64,000 nucleotides of DNA from CAZCTC01 sp964501335 (GTDB lineage: Bacteria; Chloroflexota; Anaerolineae; B4-G1; SLSP01). The notes under the pieces are model-generated. The model did no database searches, was not told the DNA's origin, and was given only the letters and a program-made list of their open reading frames with translations. Below, in pieces: positions 1-9,288 of the stretch. Numbering within the stretch: position 1 is the stretch's first letter; the number at the start of each line of letters is the position of its first letter. The stretch spans positions 81,182-145,181 of the forward strand of contig CAZCTC010000014.1 in assembly GCA_964501335.1 (NCBI GenBank). The letters are read 5' to 3'. Made by a program: the position numbers and the translations under genes.

Positions 1-1
1 A

Positions 2-322
2 CGGGCCACCAACCAGACCGTCATGGTCACCGAAGAAGGCTCGAAATGCGTCAACGACGGCATCGAACGGGTCGCCCAGGCCCAGGATGCCATCCAACAA
101 CTGTCTACGGTCATCCAGGCTTCCGTCCAGGCCGCCGCCCAGGTCGTGGAAAGCGGCCAGCAACAGGTCTCGGGCATGGAACAGATCGTTCAGGCCATGC
201 AACATATCAATCAAGCCACCCTGCAAAATATGGCCAGCACCCGGCAGGCTGAAAAAATGGCCCAAACCATGGCCGAACTGGCCCGCAGCCTCACCGCCAC
301 TGTCTCGCAATACCGTCTGTAA
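2..322 (+). CDS. Methyl-accepting chemotaxis protein, C-terminal end only
   Basis: The reading frame is open from the first complete codon of the window, so this is the 3' end of a gene that begins upstream. The roughly 106 visible residues are the descending arm of an MCP cytoplasmic coiled coil, rich in Gln, Ala and Glu (for example GQQQVSGMEQIVQAMQ). They closely match the ends of the three complete MCPs that follow. The product ends in QYRL and has no NWETF-type CheR docking peptide. The sensor domain lies outside the window and is unknown. It probably opens the same operon as the binding protein and MCPs downstream. Confidence 0.9.
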   Translation, partial: RATNQTVMVTEEGSKCVNDGIERVAQAQDAIQQLSTVIQASVQAAAQVVESGQQQVSGMEQIVQAMQHINQATLQNMASTRQAEKMAQTMAELARSLTATVSQYRL

Positions 323-366
323 TGTAAAAAACCGGGATTATGGATAACTTTAGAGAGGAGATGCAT

Positions 367-1539
367 ATGGACATAAATACAGATCCCCAGGAAAAAACAA
401 AAAACTGGCTTGCCCCCCAGGTATTCCCCCCGGTTATGTTTGTCGCCATCATCTTCCTCGGCCTGGTTCTGATCATCGGCCTGGAACTACTCGCCCACAA
501 CCGGAACGCCGCTCCCCCCGTCACAATCCCGCCCTCCCCCACACCTGCCCTCCCGGTCACTCTGACTCTGTACAATTGGACCAGCTACATGCCCCAATCC
601 ATTCTGGATGATTTCGCAGCCCAATCCGGCATCACTGTGACCTATCAAAGCTATGAAACTCAGGAAGAAGCCGTCGCCGGCCTCCTCACCGGCAAAAGCT
701 ACGATGTAGTCGTCATGGGCAACAATTTCATACCGCAACTCATCGCTGCCGATATCCTGGCTCCTATCGATTATCAAAATGTCCCTAACTTCAAAAATAT
801 CTCTCCCGAATTTCGGGATCTGGCCTACGATCCTCAAAACCAGCATTCCATCCCTTTCAACTGGGGCACCACCGGCCTGCTGGTACGCCAGGATCTGATC
901 ACACGCCCGGTCACCTGTTGGAGCGATCTCTGGGATCCCGCCTTGAAATCAAAAATCGCCATCTGGAACATTCCCAATGCGAACATTGCCATGGCCCTGA
1001 AATCGCTCAACTATCCGGCCAACACAGAAGATTCCCACCTCCTTGATCAGGCTCAACAACGGCTCCTGGCTTTAAAAGATCAGGCAGTCCTCATCTGGCC
1101 CGGCGATGAAGCCAGTATCATCCCCCCCCTGGCCGAAGGACGTATTGTCGCCGCTTACGGCTGGAGCTATGACGCGGTCCTGGCCCGCCAACAAAATCTC
1201 TCCATCACTTACGTTCTCCCCTGCGAAGGCACCTTCCTTTGGGGGGAAAATTTCGTCATTCCCAAATCCAGCCCGCATCAAATCCAGGCCGAACAGTTCT
1301 TGAACTTCCTGCTCCGCCCCGACATCGGCGCCCGATTGATCGCGGAGCTCGCCTACGCCACCCCCAATGAACCGGCCCAAAAACTCCTCGCCCCCGAGAT
1401 CCGCAACGATCCCTTGATCTTTCCCGCCCCCAACTCCTTGAAAAATTCTGATATCCTGCTGCCGGCCAAACCGGAAACCCTGGAACTCCATCAACAAATC
1501 TGGAATAATTTTCTCAATTACGTTCCGGAGACTCCATGA
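367..1539 (+). CDS. Membrane-anchored PotD-like extracellular solute-binding protein
   Basis: A 390-residue protein with one N-terminal membrane segment (about residues 18-40), a Pro/Thr-rich linker, then a periplasmic binding-protein fold of the spermidine/putrescine (PotD/PotF) type. The fold opens with LYNWTSYMPQSILDDF and contains YDVVVMGNNF and the hinge-region IPFNWGTTGLLV. The start at 367 sits 6 bases after AGAGGAG; upstream in-frame ATGs at 340 and 361 are poorly spaced. No ABC permease or ATPase gene is nearby. The gene overlaps the next MCP by ATGA. The protein may therefore present a polyamine-like ligand to a chemoreceptor rather than feed a transporter. The fold is clear from sequence; ligand and role are inference. 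Confidence 0.82.
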   Translation: MDINTDPQEKTKNWLAPQVFPPVMFVAIIFLGLVLIIGLELLAHNRNAAPPVTIPPSPTPALPVTLTLYNWTSYMPQSILDDFAAQSGITVTYQSYETQEEAVAGLLTGKSYDVVVMGNNFIPQLIAADILAPIDYQNVPNFKNISPEFRDLAYDPQNQHSIPFNWGTTGLLVRQDLITRPVTCWSDLWDPALKSKIAIWNIPNANIAMALKSLNYPANTEDSHLLDQAQQRLLALKDQAVLIWPGDEASIIPPLAEGRIVAAYGWSYDAVLARQQNLSITYVLPCEGTFLWGENFVIPKSSPHQIQAEQFLNFLLRPDIGARLIAELAYATPNEPAQKLLAPEIRNDPLIFPAPNSLKNSDILLPAKPETLELHQQIWNNFLNYVPETP

Positions 1540-3656
1540 ATGAATCTTCAATTCCCTCAATAAAATCCAAACCCGCCCCACCGCCGGCACAGAAACCGAT
1601 CAGCCTGCGCCGCCGCTTATTGAGCGCTATGGCTCTGATGGTACTTTCGCTGCTGCTGGTCATCGGTTCCGGCATCTATCTGCTGGTCTATACGCTGGAA
1701 AATCAGGATTGGGAGAACCGGTTGAAACAAAGCTCCCAGAATGCCGCCCTTATGTTGAACAACTTCACAGCCCAAATCGAAAATACGCTTCGCCTGACCG
1801 GCGAACTGAATCCGGATTACCTGAAAAACAACCCCGCCTACTTAAACTGGCTGGTGCTCCAACAGCCGGCTCTGCTGGAACTGGCCCGGCTGGATGCCGA
1901 CGGCCAGACCATCGCCGGCGCCTATCGCGATAAAAGCCTGCTGTCTGAATTCTTTACCGTGACGCAATCCCAATGGTTCCGCGAAGCTCACGACGGCCGC
2001 CCTTATTGGGGCTCCGTACAGATCGCCCCCAATGATCAACCCTATTTGATCGTCGCCTTCCCGGCCTCAGAACAAGGGGTCATCGCCGCCCGGGTCAACC
2101 TCTCCTTGATGTGGGAAGTCATTCGAGAAAATCGCTTCGGCGAAACCGGAACAGCCTATGTCCTTGAAACAAATGGACATCTGATCGCCCACAGCACCCC
2201 TGAACTGGCTTTACAACATCTTACGATCTCTCTTCCCCAGGAAATAGAAAAGCTCCCGACTTTCTCGGAATGGACCGGGAAATATAACAACCTCAACCAG
2301 GTGGAAGTCCTGAGCCGCATTGCCCCCATCCCCAACACCCCCTGGATCATTGTGACCGAAGTCGAAACCCGGGAAGTCTTTGCCAAAAGCCAACAAGTCC
2401 TCATCGGAGTCCTCTGTTTCATCCTTCTATTTCAGACTCTGATCATGTGGTCCAGTACCCGTCTGATCCGCCAGTTACTGGTGAAACCGCTCAACCTGCT
2501 GCAGGCCGGCACCCAACGGCTGGGCCAGGGAGAGCTGCACTACCGCATTGAAATTCAACAATACGATGAATTGGGGCAGGTCAGCGATGACTTCAACCAG
2601 ATGGCTCGCCAGATCCAATCCCTGATCGACCTGGAACGAGACCAACGCCGCCATCTGGAACATACCGTCAAAACCTATACGGCCTATCTGGCAGAAATTG
2701 CCGGCGGGAACCTGGCCACGCGGCTGACCCTGAACTCCGAAATCCCCCCCGAAGAAGATCCCTTGCTGGAACTGGGGATCAGCCTCAATGCCATGGCCGC
2801 CAGCCTCCAACAGATGATCCTGCAAATCCGCGACACCGCCAACCACCTCAACAGCGCCGTCAGCGAAATCCTGGCCGCGACCACCCAACAACTTACGGGA
2901 GCAACCGAACAAACCGTCGCCATCACGCAAACCACGGCCACGGTCAATCAGGTTCGCGTCATCGCCGAAGAAGCGCTGAACAGAGCCCAGGAAGTCGCCA
3001 ACGTCTCTCAACGCACCGTCGAGGTCTCCCGCACCGGGCAACAGGCCGTCCACGACACCATTCAAAGCATGACCCAGATCAAAAATCAGGTCACTGGAGT
3101 TTCCCGCCATCTCCAGATGCTCTCCCGGCACACCCAACAGATCAGCGAAATCATCGCGACGGTCAATGAAATCGCCGCGCAATCCAACATCCTGGCCCTT
3201 AACGCCGCCGTAGAAGCCGCCCGGGCCGGCGAACAGGGCCGCGGCTTTGCCGTAGTCGCGCTGGAAGTCCGCAATCTGGCCGAACAATCCCAACAGGCCA
3301 CCGATCAGATTCGCAACATCCTCTCCGAAATCCAAAAAGCCACCGGCGTTACCGTCCAGGCCATGGCCGAAGGGACCCGGGATGTGGATCGGGGCGTCCA
3401 AATGGCGGCCCAGGGCCGGCTGGCCATCGAGCAGCTCTCACAGGTCATTCAGGAATCGGCCGCCGCCGCGGCCCAAATGGTCTACGGCGGTCGCCAACAG
3501 GCCACCGGCATCGAGCAGATCGTCCAGGCCATCCAAAATATCAACCAGGCCACGCTGCAAAGCCTCAGCAGTACCCACCAATCTGAAATCTCCGCCGCCA
3601 CCCTTAACGATCTGGCCCAACAACTCCGCGAAATGGTAGAACAATACCAGCTCTGA
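1536..3656 (+). CDS. Methyl-accepting chemotaxis protein with periplasmic dCACHE sensor
   Basis: A 706-residue transmembrane chemoreceptor. A first membrane helix lies at about residues 28-50, and a periplasmic double-Cache-like domain follows (GETGTAYVLETNGHLIAHS is a typical membrane-distal Cache signature). A second membrane helix lies at about 290-312, then a HAMP domain containing VKPLNLLQAGTQRL and a DELGQVSDDFNQM stretch. The signalling coiled coil has its hairpin tip at IAAQSNILALNAAVEAARAG. It reports ligand occupancy to CheA. Its start overlaps the stop of the binding-protein gene (ATGA), so translation is probably coupled and the two products may act together. It lacks a C-terminal CheR-tethering pentapeptide. 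Confidence 0.93.
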   Translation: MNESSIPSIKSKPAPPPAQKPISLRRRLLSAMALMVLSLLLVIGSGIYLLVYTLENQDWENRLKQSSQNAALMLNNFTAQIENTLRLTGELNPDYLKNNPAYLNWLVLQQPALLELARLDADGQTIAGAYRDKSLLSEFFTVTQSQWFREAHDGRPYWGSVQIAPNDQPYLIVAFPASEQGVIAARVNLSLMWEVIRENRFGETGTAYVLETNGHLIAHSTPELALQHLTISLPQEIEKLPTFSEWTGKYNNLNQVEVLSRIAPIPNTPWIIVTEVETREVFAKSQQVLIGVLCFILLFQTLIMWSSTRLIRQLLVKPLNLLQAGTQRLGQGELHYRIEIQQYDELGQVSDDFNQMARQIQSLIDLERDQRRHLEHTVKTYTAYLAEIAGGNLATRLTLNSEIPPEEDPLLELGISLNAMAASLQQMILQIRDTANHLNSAVSEILAATTQQLTGATEQTVAITQTTATVNQVRVIAEEALNRAQEVANVSQRTVEVSRTGQQAVHDTIQSMTQIKNQVTGVSRHLQMLSRHTQQISEIIATVNEIAAQSNILALNAAVEAARAGEQGRGFAVVALEVRNLAEQSQQATDQIRNILSEIQKATGVTVQAMAEGTRDVDRGVQMAAQGRLAIEQLSQVIQESAAAAAQMVYGGRQQATGIEQIVQAIQNINQATLQSLSSTHQSEISAATLNDLAQQLREMVEQYQL

Positions 3657-3675
3657 ATTGCCAGGAAAACCAGTT

Positions 3676-5352
3676 ATGAAAAATTTGGCCTTATTATCCG
3701 TTCTTATCGAGTGGTTAACGCTCAAATGGTCAGGGCCTGAAGAACAGGCCGCCACGGCCCGTCTCTTGAACACCATCCTGCTGATCTTGCTGGTCGCCGG
3801 TGGAATTCTCTTTCCCGTCGGGCTGACCCTCAGCCCCCATGTTTCCAGCCTGGGACTCCCCATCGGCGTCCTGATCATCTCGAATATAACGATCATGCTG
3901 TTCATCCTGCGCCGGGGCCACCTTCAAATCGCCGGCTTCGGCATCTGTTCGATCCTTACCCTGGCCCTGACTTACACCCTATGGATCTATGGACTTCAAA
4001 GCAACGCCGTTATCACCGGTTTCTTCATCCTGATCGCTCTCGCCGCCCTGATCCTCGGCGAAAACGCCGCCCTGATCTTCGGCATCCTCTCCCTTCTGCT
4101 CGTCAGTGGATGTGGAGCCCTCATCTCTCTGAAATGGATCGAACCCGCCATCACCATGCCGTCCCAGTTCAACCTGTTGATCCTGCTCACCACCCTTTCT
4201 ATGATGATGCTGCTGATGCACTCATCCACCCGGGCTCTGACCGAAAATATCAATCGCGCCCGACGCAACGAGCAGGCTGTCCGCGAAAGCCATCAGGCTC
4301 TGGAACTGGCCCATAAGACGCTGGAAGAACGCAACGCTTATTTAAAAAAAATCGTTCGCTACTATATCGACCACATGGCCCGGATCAGTGAAGGCTATCT
4401 CGCCACCCGCATTGAACTGGAAACCCTTGACGATCCGGAAGCTGAAATCCTGCAAAATCTGGGACAGCGGCTCAATATCCTCACCACCGATCTGGAACAG
4501 ATGATTCTGCAGATCGGATCCGCCGCCATCAACCTGAACAATACCGCCACGGAAATCCTGGCCACCACCACCAAACAAACCGAAGGCACGCAGGAGCAAG
4601 CCGGCACCCTGGCCCAAACGGTCCTGGAAGTCGAACAGGTCAAAGCCATCGCCCGGCAGGCCTTCCTGCAGGCCCAAACCGTAACCGCCGCCTCACAACG
4701 CACTCAGGAAATATCGCGCTCCGGCCAACAGGCGGTCCAGGAAACCATCGTCAGCATGACCGGCATTCGAGAACAGGTAGAAGGAATCGCCGAAAGCCTT
4801 CGCAACCTCTCCACCCAGACCCGCCAGGTCGGCGCCATCATCACCACCGTCAACCAGATTGCCGCCCAATCCAACCTGCTGGCCCTCAACGCCGCCATCG
4901 AAGCCGCCCGCGCCGGTGAACACGGCCAGGGCTTCGCCGTTGTGGCCCTGGAAATCCGCGGACTGGCCGAACAATCCGGCGAAGCCACCCTGCAGGTAAA
5001 AAACCTGCTCTCCCAAATCCAACATGCCGCCCAGGCCACCGCCCAGGCCACGGAAGAAGGCATCCGCCGGGTTGACGAAGGAATGCAACTCGCCGCCCGC
5101 GGCGAACTGGCCATCACCCAGCTGACCCAGGCCATTGACGAATCCGCCCGGGCAGCCCTGGAAATGCAGGCGGGCGGGCGACAACAAACAGCCGGAATCG
5201 AACAGATCGTCCAGGCCATGCGCAACATTGAAAAAACTACCCACCAGAATCTCTTCAGTTCTCATCAGACCCAGGAAACCGCCCTGACCCTGAACGAGCT
5301 GGCTTCCAAGCTGATTCAAGTCATTGCCAACTACCAGACAAAAGAAAATTAA
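3676..5352 (+). CDS. Methyl-accepting chemotaxis protein with polytopic membrane sensor
   Basis: A 558-residue chemoreceptor. The first 190 or so residues form about six hydrophobic segments with very short loops and no periplasmic domain. A coiled coil and the MCP signalling domain follow, with hairpin tip IAAQSNLLALNAAIEAARAG. The ATG at 3676 is preferred over a TTG at 3658 because AGGAAA lies about 8 bases upstream. It follows the dCACHE MCP by 19 bases, in the same operon. With the sensor buried in the membrane, likely cues are membrane state, redox/energy or hydrophobic compounds (inference). No canonical HAMP is evident between the last membrane segment and the coiled coil. Confidence 0.9.
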   Translation: MKNLALLSVLIEWLTLKWSGPEEQAATARLLNTILLILLVAGGILFPVGLTLSPHVSSLGLPIGVLIISNITIMLFILRRGHLQIAGFGICSILTLALTYTLWIYGLQSNAVITGFFILIALAALILGENAALIFGILSLLLVSGCGALISLKWIEPAITMPSQFNLLILLTTLSMMMLLMHSSTRALTENINRARRNEQAVRESHQALELAHKTLEERNAYLKKIVRYYIDHMARISEGYLATRIELETLDDPEAEILQNLGQRLNILTTDLEQMILQIGSAAINLNNTATEILATTTKQTEGTQEQAGTLAQTVLEVEQVKAIARQAFLQAQTVTAASQRTQEISRSGQQAVQETIVSMTGIREQVEGIAESLRNLSTQTRQVGAIITTVNQIAAQSNLLALNAAIEAARAGEHGQGFAVVALEIRGLAEQSGEATLQVKNLLSQIQHAAQATAQATEEGIRRVDEGMQLAARGELAITQLTQAIDESARAALEMQAGGRQQTAGIEQIVQAMRNIEKTTHQNLFSSHQTQETALTLNELASKLIQVIANYQTKEN

Positions 5353-5361
5353 GGAGATCCC

Positions 5362-6954
5362 ATGGCATCCTTAGAAATCACCCCCGAAGAACAAGAAAAT
5401 ATCGAGTCTCAAGTCCTGAAACGCCAGGCAAAAATGGCCCTGGGCATCGCCTATTACGTGGCCGGCGGTTGCGTGCTCTTCCTGCTGCTCAATGTAGCTA
5501 CCTGGTTTTTCTTCCGCCAAAACATTCAAATCCTCTACTACGGCCTGCTCCACCTCGTCGGCGTCATAGGAGGAGCGACCTATCCCCTGCTCTACCGGCA
5601 TGTTAAACCTTCCATCGCCATCTATTACTTTCTCGCCTCACTCCTCATCGTCATCATTATCTCTCCCATTCTGGTGCCGCCGATCCTGTTGGTAGCCGTC
5701 GTCGCCTATGGCTGCATGATCCTGCTTGGTACCCTGCTGCTCAATGCCCGCGGCCTGGAACGGCTGATTGCCATCTCGGTCCTGGGAATGGCCCTGGATG
5801 TCGTGTTGATCAATACCGGCCGGTTGCCCGACTTCCCCAAACTTTCCAACGAACTGACCGTTTTTCTCAATATTCTGCTCAATCCCACCGCCCTGCTCGC
5901 CGAAGCCCTGATTGTCCGCCAGATGATGTCCAATCAAGATGAAATCTTCCGCCAGCTCCTGGCCGCCAATATGGAAGTCAAACGCCGGGCCCAGGTCGAA
6001 CAGGAACAGCACAACCGCCTGGTCAATGCCAGCCAGGAAATTGAACTCCGGGCGGCCGGAGAACAGGAACGTCGCAAACAACTGCAACATATCCTGGGAC
6101 AGATCCGCGTCGGAGCCCAAAATCTCAATCAGGCGATCGTCGAAATCCTCTCCAATACCGCCCAACAGGCCACCGGGGCCAATGAACAGTCCTCGGCCAT
6201 CGCCCAAACCTCCACCGCCGTCGACAAGGTCAAAACAATCGCCGAACAATCCTCCCGTTGGGCCCAGGAGATGGCCGGAGCCTCCCAACGCAGCGCTAAA
6301 GTCTCCCAAAACGGCAAACAGGCCGTCCAGACGGCCATCGAAAGTATGAACCAAATCAAAGAACGGGTGGAAGGGATCGCCGAAAATATCCTGATCCTTT
6401 CCGAACAAACCCAACAGATCGGCGAAATCATCACCACGGTCAATAAAATCGCCGCCCAATCCAATCTGCTGGCCCTCAACGCCTCCATTGAAGCCGCCCG
6501 CGCCGGCGAACACGGCAAGGGCTTTGCCGTCGTCGCCATGGAAGTGCGCAACCTGGCCGAACAATCCAAACAGGCCACCGCCCAGGTCAAAGCGATCCTC
6601 ACCGAAATCCAAAAAGCCACCAATGCCACGGTCATGGCCACCGAAGAAGGCTCTAAAAAGGTGGAAGAAGGAATTCAGCTGGTCGCCCAGGCCCAGGTCA
6701 CCATCGAACAACTTTCTCAGGTGATCTCTGAATCGGTCCAAACGGCCGCCCAGGCCGCCCTGGGCGGCCAACAACAGGTAACCGGCATTGAGCAAATTGC
6801 TCTGGCCATGGAAAACATCAATCAAACCACCATGCACAACCTTTCGAGCACCCGCCAGGCCGAAAGATCCACGCAGGATCTCCATCTCCTGGCTCAAAAT
6901 CTCAATGAGATGGTCGCCCAATACCAGGACACCGATCTGACTGAAGCCGCCTGA
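5362..6954 (+). CDS. Methyl-accepting chemotaxis protein, second polytopic type
   Basis: A 530-residue chemoreceptor built like its upstream neighbour. A cytoplasmic Glu-rich start is followed by about six membrane helices (residues 28-190) in a compact bundle with no extracellular domain, a charged coiled coil (EQEQHNRLVNASQEIE region), and the MCP signalling domain with tip IAAQSNLLALNASIEAARAG. The tip carries Ser where the other two have Ala (NASIEA versus NAAIEA). The start is set by AAGGAG ending about 6 bases upstream. The membrane part differs strongly in sequence from the previous MCP while the signalling half is nearly the same, which suggests duplication followed by sensor exchange. 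Confidence 0.9.
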   Translation: MASLEITPEEQENIESQVLKRQAKMALGIAYYVAGGCVLFLLLNVATWFFFRQNIQILYYGLLHLVGVIGGATYPLLYRHVKPSIAIYYFLASLLIVIIISPILVPPILLVAVVAYGCMILLGTLLLNARGLERLIAISVLGMALDVVLINTGRLPDFPKLSNELTVFLNILLNPTALLAEALIVRQMMSNQDEIFRQLLAANMEVKRRAQVEQEQHNRLVNASQEIELRAAGEQERRKQLQHILGQIRVGAQNLNQAIVEILSNTAQQATGANEQSSAIAQTSTAVDKVKTIAEQSSRWAQEMAGASQRSAKVSQNGKQAVQTAIESMNQIKERVEGIAENILILSEQTQQIGEIITTVNKIAAQSNLLALNASIEAARAGEHGKGFAVVAMEVRNLAEQSKQATAQVKAILTEIQKATNATVMATEEGSKKVEEGIQLVAQAQVTIEQLSQVISESVQTAAQAALGGQQQVTGIEQIALAMENINQTTMHNLSSTRQAERSTQDLHLLAQNLNEMVAQYQDTDLTEAA

Positions 6955-6978
6955 TGTCGACAAAGGGAGGTTAAAGCC

Positions 6979-9252
6979 ATGTCGTTCAGCGCAAAAATCC
7001 GGGAACAGTTAGTCAATAGCTTCCGCAACGAGTTGGTCGAGCATGTCCAAACCATGACGGATGGCTTGCTGGCCATCGAGCAGGGGGCCCTGGCCGGAGA
7101 GGCTCGCCAGGAACAATTGGAAACCATTTTCCGCGCCGCCCACAGCCTCAAAGGCGCCGCCCGCGCCGTCGGTGTCAGTGCCGTGGAACAGTTAGCCCAT
7201 GCCCTGGAAAATATCCTCAACGCCATGCAACGCAACACCATCACGCTGAGTCCGGAACTTTTCAACGGCTGCTACCGGGCTCTCGATGCCATCCAAACCA
7301 CCCAAACCGCCTACGAAGAGGGCGCCACCACCCCCCCGCTGGAAATGCTCCAGGCGCTGACGGCTTTACAGATGTTCATCGCCTCGACGGCCGCCTCCAG
7401 TGCCCCCCCAGCCGTTGCCGCCCCGCCCGAGCCGGTCGCCGCCCCCGAACCGCCGACTGAAAAGCCCCTGCCGCAGCCGGCCCCCGGTGGCGATGAAACC
7501 ATCCGCGTCAATGTGAACAAACTCGACGAACTGATGAACCAGCTCAGCGAACTGCTCGTCGCCAAGATCCGCGCCGAACAACGCCTGGCCCAGCTCCGCC
7601 AGGCTCACATCCTCACCTCCCAATGGCAAAAAGAATGGCTCTCATTGCGCAGTTCCTACAGTCGCCTCACCCAACGCCAGCAGGAACACAACCGTAAAGA
7701 CAAAGAACTGCTTCAGCTGTTGGATTACATCAACACCAGTCAGGAAAAACTTCGAGAGCTGAACAATCTCATGAATATCCTCACCTGGGAATACAGCAAC
7801 GACACCATGCACATGGCCCTGGTCATCGACGCCCTGGAACATGAAATCAAACAGATCCGCATGCTGCCCTTCCATACGATCACCGGCACCTTCGGTAGGA
7901 TGGTCCGAGACCTTGCCCAGGCCGCCAACAAAGAAACCGTCCTGGAAATCACCGGCGGCGAAGTCGAACTCGACAAACGCCTGCTGGAACAGATCAAAGA
8001 TCCCCTGATCCATCTCCTGCGCAACGCCATCGACCACGGAATCGAGCCGCCCGACCGACGCCAAGCCCGGGGTAAACCTCGTCAGGGTCACATCTGGGTC
8101 AGCGCCCAGCAACAGGGAAAAGAAGTCCTCATCCAGGTCATCGACGACGGCGGCGGCCTCAATCTGGAAGCGGTACGCCAGACCGCCCTGCGTCGCAATA
8201 TCCCCGATGCCGCTACCATGAACGAACATACCCTGACCGAACTGATCTTCAACTCCGGCTTTTCCACCAGCCCGATCATCACGGATGTCTCCGGGCGGGG
8301 AGTCGGACTTGATGTCGTGCGCCGCAATATCGAAGCGCTCCGTGGCAGCATCCGCGTCCACTGGATTCCTGAAGGCGGCACAACCTTCACCCTCACCCTG
8401 CCGCTCACCCTGACCAGCTCCCGGGGCCTGTTGGTACGGGTCTCCGGCCAGTGTTTCGCCATCCCTCTCGCCGCCGTCGAACGTATCCTCCACATCCTTC
8501 CCGAACAGATCTCCCTCCTGGGTGGTTACGACACTTTGCAATACAATACCCGCCCGCTCACGCTGGTCCGCCTCAGCGACCTGCTGGGATTGCCCCGCAC
8601 CGCGCTCACCCCGGCGGAAAAGCGCCTGCCGGTTCTGGTTCTCTCCACCGGAGATCGCCGCATGGCCTTCGCTGTGGATGAACTTCTCGGAGAACAGGAA
8701 GTCGTGATCAAAGGATTGGGCAAACAGCTCACCCGCATCGGCGGCATCGCCGGCGCGACCCTTATGGGAGACGGAGAAGTCGTCCTCATCCTGCATGTTG
8801 CCGATCTGATCAAACTGGCCCAACACACCGAACACCGTCCCGTCCTGCCCCCCGCCGAAGCAAAAGCCGCTCGCTCCCCACGCCATCAACGCCACATCCT
8901 CATCGTCGACGATTCCATCACCACCCGCACTCTGGAAAAAAATATCCTGGAAGCCGCCGGCTATGCGATTCAGATCGCCACCGACGGACAGGAAGCCTTA
9001 AACACCATCGCCACTCACGGCATTCCCGATCTGATTATCTCCGATGTCTCCATGCCCCGGCTCAACGGATTCGGCCTGACTCAGCATATTAAATCCGATG
9101 CCCGCACCGCCCGCGTCCCTGTCATCCTCGTCACCTCCCTCGATTCTCCCGAGGACAAGGCCCGCGGCATCGAAGTCGGCGCCGACGCCTATATCGTCAA
9201 AAGCCAGTTCAATCAAAACAACCTGCTGGAAACCATCGAGCAGCTAATTTAA
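6979..9252 (+). CDS. cheA: Chemotaxis histidine kinase CheA fused to a receiver domain
   Basis: A 757-residue hybrid kinase. The N-terminal Hpt domain carries the phosphorylatable His55 in AAHSLKGAARA. A Pro/Ala linker (about 130-165) stands where the CheY/CheB-binding P2 domain is in enteric CheA, so P2 is absent. Next come a long dimerisation region, the HATPase domain with N box LRNAIDHGIEPPD and G boxes VIDDGGGL and GRGVGLDVV, and a CheW-like domain. A C-terminal receiver (HILIVDDS onward) has its phospho-acceptor at Asp689. Such CheA-REC hybrids are typical of pilus/gliding or alternative-function chemosensory systems. GGGAGG lies 10 or so bases before the ATG. It is the last gene before the repeat array and is served by the MCPs upstream. 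Confidence 0.93.
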   Translation: MSFSAKIREQLVNSFRNELVEHVQTMTDGLLAIEQGALAGEARQEQLETIFRAAHSLKGAARAVGVSAVEQLAHALENILNAMQRNTITLSPELFNGCYRALDAIQTTQTAYEEGATTPPLEMLQALTALQMFIASTAASSAPPAVAAPPEPVAAPEPPTEKPLPQPAPGGDETIRVNVNKLDELMNQLSELLVAKIRAEQRLAQLRQAHILTSQWQKEWLSLRSSYSRLTQRQQEHNRKDKELLQLLDYINTSQEKLRELNNLMNILTWEYSNDTMHMALVIDALEHEIKQIRMLPFHTITGTFGRMVRDLAQAANKETVLEITGGEVELDKRLLEQIKDPLIHLLRNAIDHGIEPPDRRQARGKPRQGHIWVSAQQQGKEVLIQVIDDGGGLNLEAVRQTALRRNIPDAATMNEHTLTELIFNSGFSTSPIITDVSGRGVGLDVVRRNIEALRGSIRVHWIPEGGTTFTLTLPLTLTSSRGLLVRVSGQCFAIPLAAVERILHILPEQISLLGGYDTLQYNTRPLTLVRLSDLLGLPRTALTPAEKRLPVLVLSTGDRRMAFAVDELLGEQEVVIKGLGKQLTRIGGIAGATLMGDGEVVLILHVADLIKLAQHTEHRPVLPPAEAKAARSPRHQRHILIVDDSITTRTLEKNILEAAGYAIQIATDGQEALNTIATHGIPDLIISDVSMPRLNGFGLTQHIKSDARTARVPVILVTSLDSPEDKARGIEVGADAYIVKSQFNQNNLLETIEQLI

Positions 9253-9288
9253 AAATATCGACCTGTGCGGCTTCCCTGGAAAACACAG

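Noticed and set aside
5638..6963. Long minus-strand open frame opposite the third complete MCP
   Set aside because: Gly/Asp/Phe-rich composition typical of the antisense of GC-biased genes; no ribosome site; the plus-strand MCP is clear.
7642..8895. 417-codon minus-strand frame opposite cheA
   Set aside because: Shadow of the CheA coding frame, with the same low-complexity composition.
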